DNA of 5,345 bases from JBDNIO01 sp041688215. Lineage in GTDB: Bacteria; Pseudomonadota; Gammaproteobacteria; Nevskiales; Salinisphaeraceae. Position 1 is the stretch's first letter; each line of letters begins with the position of its first letter. Position numbers and translations under genes: made by a program. The notes under the pieces were generated by a model. It was given only the letters and a program-made list of their open reading frames with translations. It was not told where the DNA came from and made no database searches. The stretch is taken from contig JBDNIO010000263.1 in the NCBI GenBank assembly GCA_041688215.1, positions 1-5,345 on the forward strand, written 5' to 3'. Below are positions 1 through 5,194 of this stretch, in pieces.

Positions 1-29
1 TGGAGACATGAAGTTCGGTTATTCCTTGC

Positions 30-113
30 GTCATTCCGGAAAGTGCGAAGCACTTGTCCGGAATCCAGGTTCTATAAGGTCTCACTGGATTCCGGGTCTT
101 CGCCCGGAATGAC
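30..113. repeat. GTCATTCC/GGAATGAC palindromic intergenic repeat, copy 1
   Basis: The 84-bp unit is bounded by a perfect 10-bp inverted repeat, GTCATTCCGG at 30-39 and CCGGAATGAC at 104-113. It contains two hairpins. The first pairs AAGTGC (41-46) with GCACTT (50-55) and continues outward with TCCGGA. The second pairs ATTCCGGG (89-96) with CCCGGAAT (103-110) around a 6-nt loop. The inner arms CCGGAATCCA (58-67) and TGGATTCCGG (86-95) can pair instead, so the unit has four interchangeable arms. A related copy lies at 5223-5293. It resembles non-coding dispersed repeats common in proteobacteria. No open frame in it looks genuine. Confidence 0.8.
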
Positions 114-144
114 CGGTACGAGTTTATGGGACAGCAGTGTTATG

Positions 145-215
145 AACCACAAAGTCACAAAGAGCACAAAGACCCTTTGTTCTTATACTTCGTGACCTTT
201 GTGTTCTTTGTGGTT
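145..215. repeat. AACCACAAAG-type inverted repeat
   Basis: Perfect 10-bp ends, AACCACAAAG at 145-154 and CTTTGTGGTT at 206-215, enclose short tandem units. CACAAAG occurs at 148-154, 156-162 and 165-171. CTTTGTG occurs at 197-203 and 206-212, with a degenerate CTTCGTG at 189-195. The unit can fold into one long imperfect hairpin. Similar CACAAAG arrays are, from general knowledge, scattered in intergenic DNA of many unrelated bacteria and are often mistranslated into small false proteins. It lies downstream of the acyl-CoA synthetase gene and might act as a weak transcript end, but neither side has a clean run of T. Confidence 0.75.
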
Positions 216-267
216 GAAAAGTTTCTGCCGCAAGAGTCATCGTGGCGCGCGCCAAACGACTGGTTGG

Positions 268-2040
268 CTAGTCGGCGTACATGGCATCGATCTGGTCTTC
301 GTACTTGTCGTGTACCACGCGGCGCTTGAGCTTCATGGTGGGGGTAAGTTCGCCGCCGTCGATAGAGAAATCCTCCTTCAACACGGTCCATTTCTTGATG
401 GTTTGCACGCGCGCCAGGCGGAAATTCATGGTCTCGACCTGTTGTCCCAGCCAGGCGTTGAATTTATCGCAGTTGGCGGCTTCTTCCGGCGTTTTGGCCG
501 GGCTGCCGGCTGCCCGCGCGGCGTCGGCCAGCGACTCCTCGTCCAGGGTAACCAGCGCAGTTAAATACTTGCGCTTGTCGCCGATCACGCAGCACTGGCT
601 GATGGAAGGAATGGATTTGATCTCGCCTTCCACATGCGCGGGGGAGATGTTTTCACCGCCGGCGGTAATGATCAATTCCTTTTTACGATCGGTGATGTAA
701 ACAAATCCATCATCATCAATCTGGCCGACATCGCCGGTGAGCAGCCAGCCATCAGAATCGATGGTTTCCTTCGTGGCTTTTTCGTTATCCAGGTACCCCA
801 TGAACACGCTTGGGCCGCGCATGAGGATTTCGCCGTCGTCGGCGATCTTTATTTCGGTTTCCGGATAAGCGCGGCCGATGGAACCCCGGCGCACGTTGCC
901 GGGATAGTTCAGCGTACCGCCGCCGGTAGATTCACTCTGGCCCCAGACTTCGTACAGCGGCAAATCCAGACTGGCGAAAAAATCCAGCGTTTCGCGCGCA
1001 ATTGGCGCCGCGCCGGTGCCGCGAAAATAGGAACGATCCATGCCCAAACGGCCAGCCACACGGTCAAACACCAGCTTTTTCGCCAGCGGATATAACAGCG
1101 GCTTGGAAGTACTACCCTGCTCCTCGGCTTCGGATGCTTTCAGTCCGACGCCACGCGCCCAAGCCGCGATTTTCTTTTGTAGCGGTGAGGCCTCGGCGCC
1201 CGCCGCCTGCATCTTGTGCTGCATTTTTTCCCACACCCGCGGGACGCCGAAGAAGGCTTGCGGGCGGGCTTCCTGCAGGGTGTCGAGCAACAAATCGATG
1301 CTTTCAGCAAACCATACGGTAATGCCGATGGAAATCGGTGCCAGGATGGAAAACATCTGTTCGGCGATGTGCGACAGCGGCAGATAGCTGATCTGGTCGT
1401 TACCGGGTTTGGCGCCGGCTTTGCCCGCAACGCTTTGCGCCGTCCACACCATGTTGTGATGCGACATCATCACCGCTTTGGGCTGGCCTGTGGTGCCTGA
1501 GGTGTAGATTAAAGTGGCGCAATCCTGCGGGTTTTGCGTGCTCAGGCGCTTATCCAGTTCGGCTTCGGTTATGTTATCGCCCAGCTTCAGCAAATCAGCC
1601 CAGCTGTATACATCGTCGTCGGCGTCTTCGCCGAACATCATCACGATGGCTTTCAGCTCGGGCAACTGGTCGCGAATCTTTTTGAATTTTTCCAGATGCT
1701 CGGCGTTTTCCACGACTACTATCTGGGCCTTGCAGTGGCCCGCTACGTAAGCGCATAACTCCGGGCTGGAGGTGGTGTAAATGCCCGCCGGCATACCGCC
1801 CGCGGCAATTGCAGCCAGATCGGAAACAAGCCATTGCGGACAGTTGTAACCGATAATCGACACCGCCCGGCCCGGCTCCAGACCCAGATGCATGAAGCCG
1901 CGCGCGGCCTGCTGCACGTCGGCGTAATACTGCGCGAAGCTGGTGTCGACCCAGCGGCCGTCCTGTTTATGCTTTAAGGCAACCTTGTCCCCATACTCGG
2001 CCACGGTATGGGCGAACACCTGCATTACGGTTTGACTCAT
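268..2040 (-). CDS. Long-chain acyl-CoA synthetase (AMP-forming, ANL superfamily)
   Basis: This 590-residue enzyme should activate a fatty acid with ATP to an acyl-adenylate and then transfer it to coenzyme A, in the cytoplasm or at the inner membrane. The ANL core motifs are all present: the P-loop YTSGTTGQPKA at about 179-189, the A5 region VWGQSEST at 365-372, TGDVGQID at 435-442, and the hinge DRKKELIITAGGENISP at 451-467. The C-terminal PTMKLKRR at 567-574 carries the likely catalytic lysine K570. The GGENISP hinge and the GGELTPTMKLKRR ending resemble the bubblegum (ACSBG) branch rather than E. coli FadD, which is a judgement from memory. Length is normal and the frame intact. The ATG follows GGAGGAG closely. 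It is last in a minus-strand set after a hydrolase and a crotonase, with a 146-bp gap that may hold its own promoter. Chain-length preference cannot be read. Confidence 0.95.
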   Translation of the reverse strand: MSQTVMQVFAHTVAEYGDKVALKHKQDGRWVDTSFAQYYADVQQAARGFMHLGLEPGRAVSIIGYNCPQWLVSDLAAIAAGGMPAGIYTTSSPELCAYVAGHCKAQIVVVENAEHLEKFKKIRDQLPELKAIVMMFGEDADDDVYSWADLLKLGDNITEAELDKRLSTQNPQDCATLIYTSGTTGQPKAVMMSHHNMVWTAQSVAGKAGAKPGNDQISYLPLSHIAEQMFSILAPISIGITVWFAESIDLLLDTLQEARPQAFFGVPRVWEKMQHKMQAAGAEASPLQKKIAAWARGVGLKASEAEEQGSTSKPLLYPLAKKLVFDRVAGRLGMDRSYFRGTGAAPIARETLDFFASLDLPLYEVWGQSESTGGGTLNYPGNVRRGSIGRAYPETEIKIADDGEILMRGPSVFMGYLDNEKATKETIDSDGWLLTGDVGQIDDDGFVYITDRKKELIITAGGENISPAHVEGEIKSIPSISQCCVIGDKRKYLTALVTLDEESLADAARAAGSPAKTPEEAANCDKFNAWLGQQVETMNFRLARVQTIKKWTVLKEDFSIDGGELTPTMKLKRRVVHDKYEDQIDAMYAD

Positions 2041-2042
2041 TT

Positions 2043-2049
2043 CTCCTCC
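2043..2049 (-). promoter_or_regulatory. Ribosome binding site of the acyl-CoA synthetase
   Basis: Read on the minus strand, GGAGGAG stands two bases before the ATG at 2040, with GGAGG four bases away. It is an unusually full Shine-Dalgarno match and fixes the start. It also suggests stronger independent translation than the crotonase upstream, which lacks a good site. Confidence 0.75.
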
Positions 2050-2104
2050 AATCTAACGCCTGTGTCGGCACTTATAATTCTGATGTATAGGGCTAAACCA
2101 GGTC

Positions 2105-2132
2105 ATTGTAGCAAAGCGGCCTGAATATGGAA
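2105..2132 (-). promoter_or_regulatory. Possible sigma-70 promoter for the acyl-CoA synthetase
   Basis: On the minus strand, TACAAT (2110-2105) is a good -10 box. TTCCAT (2132-2127) is a weak -35 box 16 bp upstream. The start would fall near 2098, giving a leader of roughly 55-60 nt. The 146-bp gap after the crotonase gene makes a separate promoter plausible. This is inference from a weak match. Confidence 0.25.
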
Positions 2133-2186
2133 TATCCCGAAGGCCACTTCACCCGGCTGCTGGCAGTGATATGTGGATTTGGCAGC

Positions 2187-2954
2187 TTAGGAAAATTCCC
2201 CGAAATCCCCGTGCCTGCCCGCGCCCTGGGCGAAACGCCCGGCACCGGATACCGCCTGCTTAATAGAAACCATGCCGTGTTCAAATTCGTTGGCTATGGC
2301 CGCGTCCAGGTCCAGTGACCATTGCTGATGCGCACTCAGCCGATCATGGCGCAGGCAGTCCTGCGGGAATTTTGCCAACTGCATGGCCAGTTTTCTGGCT
2401 TCGGCCAGGGCTTCGCCCGCCGGCACCACACGGTTCGCCAATCCCCAGGCCAGAGCTTCTTCGGCTAGGACCGGGCGCCCGGTTAAAATCATATCCAGGG
2501 CGCGACTGGCGCCGATCAAACGCGGCAAGCGCACCGTGCCGCCGTCGATTAGCGGCACGCCCCAACGGCGGCAGAATACGCCGAAAACCGCTGTTTCATC
2601 GGCCACTCTCAAATCGCACCAGCAGGCCAGTTCCAGACCGCCGGCTACCGCATGGCCCGAAACCGCGGCGATTACCGGCTTGGAAAGCAACATGCGCGAC
2701 GGCCCCATCGGGCCATCGCCGGCCGGGTCGATACGGTTGCGGCGCTCGCCTGAGGCCACGGCTTTCAAATCGGCACCCGCGCAAAAATTACCCTCGCCGG
2801 TCAGGATGGCCACGCAGGCATCCGGGTCGGCGTCGAAAGCGGTAAAGGCTTCAACCAGTGCATCCGCAGTGGGGCGATCGACCGCGTTTCTGGCCTGCCG
2901 CCGGTTGATGGTGATGGTGGTTACCGGGCCGTGCTTGTCGATCCTGACGCTCAT
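2187..2954 (-). CDS. Crotonase/enoyl-CoA hydratase family protein
   Basis: The 255-residue protein has the crotonase fold signatures. The first oxyanion-hole region is FCAGADLK at 57-64 and the second is GHAVAGGLELA at 100-110, which bind and polarise an acyl-CoA thioester. E108 in GGLELA matches the first catalytic glutamate of rat mitochondrial enoyl-CoA hydratase (E144). The second (E164, in the FGQPEI motif) is replaced: the aligned stretch FGVFCRRWG at 124-132 places C128 there. That block, with PLIDGGTVRLPRLIG after it, is typical of a distinct crotonase subgroup, so simple 2-enoyl-CoA hydration should not be assumed; isomerase, hydrolase or other acyl-CoA chemistry is possible. Its ATG overlaps the stop of the hydrolase gene as ATGA. 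The only upstream AGGA abuts the ATG, so translational coupling is likely. Length is normal for the family. Confidence 0.93.
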   Translation of the reverse strand: MSVRIDKHGPVTTITINRRQARNAVDRPTADALVEAFTAFDADPDACVAILTGEGNFCAGADLKAVASGERRNRIDPAGDGPMGPSRMLLSKPVIAAVSGHAVAGGLELACWCDLRVADETAVFGVFCRRWGVPLIDGGTVRLPRLIGASRALDMILTGRPVLAEEALAWGLANRVVPAGEALAEARKLAMQLAKFPQDCLRHDRLSAHQQWSLDLDAAIANEFEHGMVSIKQAVSGAGRFAQGAGRHGDFGEFS

Positions 2955-3805
2955 TCCTGCAGATACCCCGCTATCGCCTGATTGATTTTTTCCGGTTGTT
3001 CATGCACCAACCAGTGGCTGGCATCGTCCAGGAATTCCACGCGCACCTGGCTACACAGCTGCTTGCAGTCCGTTGCCAGTTGCGCGGCCAGAAAGGCGTC
3101 ATCCCGGCCCCACAGAATAAGCAGGGGCGTATCAATAGGCGCGTCGGGCGCACGCCCGGATTCCCCGGTATAGCGCAGCGCCGCGCGGTACCAGTTGATC
3201 ATGGTTTTAAGCGAACCCGCGTAGGCCTTGCGGTAGCGGGCGCGGTCCTCGGCGTTCAAAACCTTGTCCAGACCGCTCATCCACAGCAGCATCTCGCCGC
3301 GGCGTGCACCAGTGAAAAGCTCTGGCAGCACGGGCAGCTTGAATGCGAAAACATACCAGCTCTTCAGCGTTTGTGCCGGTGTGCGCAGCATGGCGGTTCG
3401 CCAGGCGGACAAATGCGGTGCATTCAGCACGACTACGCGGCGCAGGCGCTGCGGATGCCAGCTTAAAAGATGCCAGGTTAGAATGCCGCCCCAGTCGTGG
3501 CCGACCAGATCAACCTGGTCGTAGCCCAGCGCGTCGATCAGGCCCAGCACGTCCCCGGCGAGCTTATCGATATGATAATCGCTGATGTTTGCCGGTTTAT
3601 CGCTGGCACCAAAGCCGCGCAGGTCGGGTGCATACACGCGATAGCCCAGCGCGCCGAAATACTCGAGCTGCGCCTGCCATGCGTACCAGTATTCGGGAAA
3701 ACCATGCAGAAACAGCAGCGGTTTGCCATCCTTGGGGCCGGCGGCGGCAACGTGTAAGTCAACCTCGCCCACATTGATATGCAGGTGTTCAATTTTTACT
3801 TGCAT
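2951..3805 (-). CDS. Alpha/beta hydrolase, epoxide hydrolase-like
   Basis: The 284-residue protein has an intact alpha/beta-hydrolase core with an epoxide-hydrolase active site. The oxyanion motif HGFP is at 34-37. The nucleophile elbow GHDWGG at 102-107 gives Asp104, not Ser, which points to epoxide hydrolase or haloalkane/haloacetate dehalogenase chemistry through an ester intermediate. The acid is probably D236 in WGRDD, and the base is H264 in DASHW. Two cap tyrosines, Y151 (SWYVFAF) and Y206 (NWYRA), match the pair that holds the epoxide oxygen in soluble epoxide hydrolases, so that activity is favoured. No signal peptide is seen, so it is cytoplasmic. It is first in the minus-strand set and shares ATGA with the crotonase. 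No clear Shine-Dalgarno precedes the ATG, but the family N-terminus fits this start. The substrate is unknown. Confidence 0.93.
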   Translation of the reverse strand: MQVKIEHLHINVGEVDLHVAAAGPKDGKPLLFLHGFPEYWYAWQAQLEYFGALGYRVYAPDLRGFGASDKPANISDYHIDKLAGDVLGLIDALGYDQVDLVGHDWGGILTWHLLSWHPQRLRRVVVLNAPHLSAWRTAMLRTPAQTLKSWYVFAFKLPVLPELFTGARRGEMLLWMSGLDKVLNAEDRARYRKAYAGSLKTMINWYRAALRYTGESGRAPDAPIDTPLLILWGRDDAFLAAQLATDCKQLCSQVRVEFLDDASHWLVHEQPEKINQAIAGYLQE

Positions 3806-3872
3806 GCGCGTTAATGTACCGCGTCAGAATTAATGTCGCAGCATAGCAGGCTGACGGGCAACGTTTAATCCC

Positions 3873-3899
3873 AAAAATTCCCCGTGGCTTGCCGCGGGG
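3873..3899 (-). terminator. Terminator-like hairpin upstream of the hydrolase gene
   Basis: Read on the minus strand, CCCCGCGGC pairs with GCCACGGGG (one G-T wobble) around a very short loop, and is followed directly by AATTTTT (3879-3873). It has the shape of a Rho-independent terminator, pointing towards the hydrolase start 68 nt further on. No minus-strand gene is visible just upstream, so it may block antisense transcription from the redoxin side, attenuate the hydrolase operon if the promoter lies before it, or simply be one arm of a repeat cluster. Confidence 0.4.
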
Positions 3900-3980
3900 T
3901 CTGCGCGATGGGGTTTCCAAAGGGGAGAATCGTGATTCTCCCCTTTGGTCGCCCTGCGGGGTTTCATACCCCGTTGGGCG
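3880..3980. repeat. Cluster of three GC-rich hairpins in the divergent spacer
   Basis: Three hairpins stand side by side between the divergent hydrolase and redoxin genes. The first is 3880-3899, described as terminator-like on the minus strand. The second is a perfect 15-bp inverted repeat, CCAAAGGGGAGAATC (3917-3931) and GATTCTCCCCTTTGG (3934-3948), with a 2-nt spacer. The third pairs CGCCC (3950-3954) with GGGCG (3976-3980) and CGGGGT (3957-3962) with ACCCCG (3968-3973) around TTCAT, with a 2x2 internal loop. Open frames across it look like palindrome translations, not genes. It could be a dispersed repeat insertion or a structured 5' leader of the redoxin transcript. I cannot tell which from one copy. 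Confidence 0.7.
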
Positions 3981-4022
3981 AAATTTAAATTGATTTCTGC
4001 TAAAAACAGTGCCCCTTACTCT

Positions 4023-4028
4023 AAGGAG
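4023..4028 (+). promoter_or_regulatory. Ribosome binding site deciding the redoxin start
   Basis: AAGGAG, within TAAGGAG at 4022-4028, lies nine bases before the ATG at 4038. An in-frame ATG at 3945 is open but would translate the hairpin cluster and has no such site. The ATG at 4044 is 15 bases away. The start at 4038 is therefore preferred. Confidence 0.8.
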
Positions 4029-4037
4029 AAAGGCGTA

Positions 4038-4691
4038 ATGGGGATGTTGAAAGCGATTTTTATCAATCTTTATTTCGGTGCCGGCGCCCTGGGCGCGGGC
4101 CACGCAAGCTGGGTGTTATTCAACGCAGGTTTTGATCTGGCCTGGCTGGGCGTGCTCATTGCCTGCGCCCCGATTCCGTTGTATCTGGCTTACCTGTATA
4201 CCCTGCATTCAAAGCCGCGCACCAATCCACATCTGCCCCAGCTCATGCTGCCCTCGATTGTCGGCACACTGATCGTAATCAGCCAGTTAGCTGCACCCCA
4301 TGCCAGCCTTGCCCTGCTCTACAGCATGGGTGCCGGGCTGATTGGCAATCTGCTGTATATTTACTGGTATTCGGTTTCTGCGCCGCCGCCAGTGGTGCTG
4401 AGTGAGGGCGGCCGGCTGCCGGATTTCACTTTGAAAGACGCTTCCGGCCAGGCCATTACCCTGTCGCAACTCAATGGCCGCTATTTCCTGTTGATGTTTT
4501 TTCGCGGCAACTGGTGTCCACTATGTATGGCGCAGATACGGGAGGTGTCGCGCAGCTACCAGGAATTATCCGAGCGCGGGGCTGAGATTTTACTCATCAG
4601 TCCACAATCGCATGCGCACACGCAGGCCCTGGCGAAACGTTTCGATGTGCCGATGCGTTTTCTGGAAGATGCAGGACAACAAGCTGGCTAG
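4038..4691 (+). CDS. Membrane-anchored peroxiredoxin-like (redoxin) protein, cut short by a frameshift
   Basis: The N-terminal part has about four hydrophobic segments (roughly 5-28, 33-55, 68-85 and 90-112). It then enters an AhpC/TSA-type thioredoxin fold beginning LPDFTLKDASG at 127. The active-site motif GNWCPLC gives C160 and C163 in CxxC spacing, followed by MAQIREV, as in peroxiredoxin-like proteins with F(Y/F)RGxWCPxC. It would act in thiol-disulfide exchange or peroxide reduction tethered to the inner membrane. After DA at 211-212 the frame reads GQQAG and stops at 4691, losing the last third of the fold. The missing part is intact in the next frame (4675-4914). Removing one G of the pair at 4674-4675 restores a 291-residue protein. 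It is either a young pseudogene, a strain variant or a sequencing error. The neighbours give no functional link, and the divergent gene is the epoxide hydrolase. Confidence 0.8.
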   Translation: MGMLKAIFINLYFGAGALGAGHASWVLFNAGFDLAWLGVLIACAPIPLYLAYLYTLHSKPRTNPHLPQLMLPSIVGTLIVISQLAAPHASLALLYSMGAGLIGNLLYIYWYSVSAPPPVVLSEGGRLPDFTLKDASGQAITLSQLNGRYFLLMFFRGNWCPLCMAQIREVSRSYQELSERGAEILLISPQSHAHTQALAKRFDVPMRFLEDAGQQAG

Positions 4692-4914
4692 ACAACTGGG
4701 CATCGTCAACAAGAACGGTTTGCCCCTGGGGATGGACGTGCTCGGTTATGATCGCGATGTACCGCACCCGACTATTATCCTGTGCGATTCCCAACGGCAG
4801 ATACTATCGATTGAAGTATCGGTAAATTACCGCGTACGCCCCGAACCGCAGGAATATATTCAGGCTATCGATGCTTGGGAACAAAAGGGTGGGACGGCAG
4901 CCGCACCTGCGTGA
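4675..4914 (+). pseudogene. C-terminal part of the redoxin, out of frame with its N-terminal part
   Basis: The frame from 4675 reads DNKLARQLGIVNKNGLP, then VLGYDRD, PTIILCDSQ and NYRVRPEPQEYIQAID, which are typical C-terminal features of peroxiredoxin-like proteins. It continues the fold broken at 4674. An ATG at 4612 is in this frame, but the residues before 4675 would be antiphase to the real coding frame and no Shine-Dalgarno is seen, so it is not an independent gene. The tail has no further stop or frameshift, which favours a recent event or an assembly error. It ends in TGA at 4912-4914, three bases before the convergent lipoprotein gene's stop codon. Confidence 0.75.
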
Positions 4915-4917
4915 ATA

Positions 4918-5175
4918 CTATTTGCCCGGCTCGGGGGCCGAACCAAAACGCTTGAACGCGGCCTTTTCGTTGGTGAACGTAACGCTGATGGTGTTCTGCT
5001 CGCCTGACCAGTGCGCCGTGCCGCCGGAAAGCTCGCCCAGTTCTACACTCTGGAACTCATCCGGCTCGCCCAGCAGGTCAAACACTTCTTGCTGGCTCAT
5101 GCCGGTTTTTATGTGCGCGTAATTTTCGCGGTTTATCGGGTCGGCGCAGGCCACCAGCAGGCCGGTGGCGAGCAA
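4918..5175 (-). CDS. Small lipoprotein, BamE/SmpA-like fold, start uncertain
   Basis: From the TTG at 5175 the product is 85 residues. LLVACADP holds a lipobox, with the cysteine at residue 10 as the lipidation site. The mature part, NYAHIKTGMSQQEVFDLLGEPDE, then HWSGEQNTISVTF, fits the small SmpA/OmlA (BamE-like) or DUF3862-type lipoproteins, where GMs..eV...LG.P is the hallmark. The role is unknown, probably periplasmic or outer-membrane associated. The TTG start leaves a signal peptide lacking a positive n-region. The same frame runs upstream as IANKLLLALLL, a proper lipoprotein leader, up to a TAG at 5212-5214, but contains no ATG, GTG or TTG there; ATA occupies 5202-5200. The true start has probably been altered where the inverted repeat at 5195-5208 begins. 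It is convergent with the redoxin, with 3 bp between stops. Confidence 0.7.
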   Translation of the reverse strand: MLATGLLVACADPINRENYAHIKTGMSQQEVFDLLGEPDEFQSVELGELSGGTAHWSGEQNTISVTFTNEKAAFKRFGSAPEPGK

Positions 5176-5194
5176 AAGAGCGAGCAGTAATTTA

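Noticed and set aside
145..215. CRISPR-like array of short repeats
   Set aside because: The CACAAAG units are about 7 bp, spaced by 1-2 bases and inverted across the centre, with no spacers of CRISPR size.
243..254. 12-bp palindrome TGGCGCGCGCCA just after the synthetase stop
   Set aside because: Considered as a terminator or operator, but it has no loop, no following T-run and no second copy in the window.
126..564. Small open frames at 126-329 and 199-564
   Set aside because: The first is a translation of the CACAAAG repeat, and the second runs antisense to the synthetase C-terminus; neither has family features.
2383..2985. Plus-strand open frame of 200 codons, and another at 2315-2845
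   Set aside because: Both lie antisense to the crotonase gene. They read as low-complexity Arg, Pro, Ala and Ser runs without family motifs, and have no ribosome binding site.
2996..3466. Plus-strand open frame of 156 codons opposite the hydrolase
   Set aside because: The minus-strand frame has a complete catalytic set of motifs; this frame shows no recognisable domain.
3945..4037. Longer N-terminus for the redoxin from the ATG at 3945
   Set aside because: It would read through hairpin DNA and lacks a ribosome binding site, while TAAGGAG lies correctly before the ATG at 4038.
3789..4103. Minus-strand open frame across the divergent spacer
   Set aside because: It translates the hairpin cluster (Arg, Pro and Gly-rich palindromic peptide) and overlaps the redoxin start; nothing supports it as a gene.
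4660..4691. Programmed +1 frameshifting in the redoxin
   Set aside because: No slippery run, rare-codon pause, internal Shine-Dalgarno or stop at the shift codon is seen. A one-base insertion or error is simpler.
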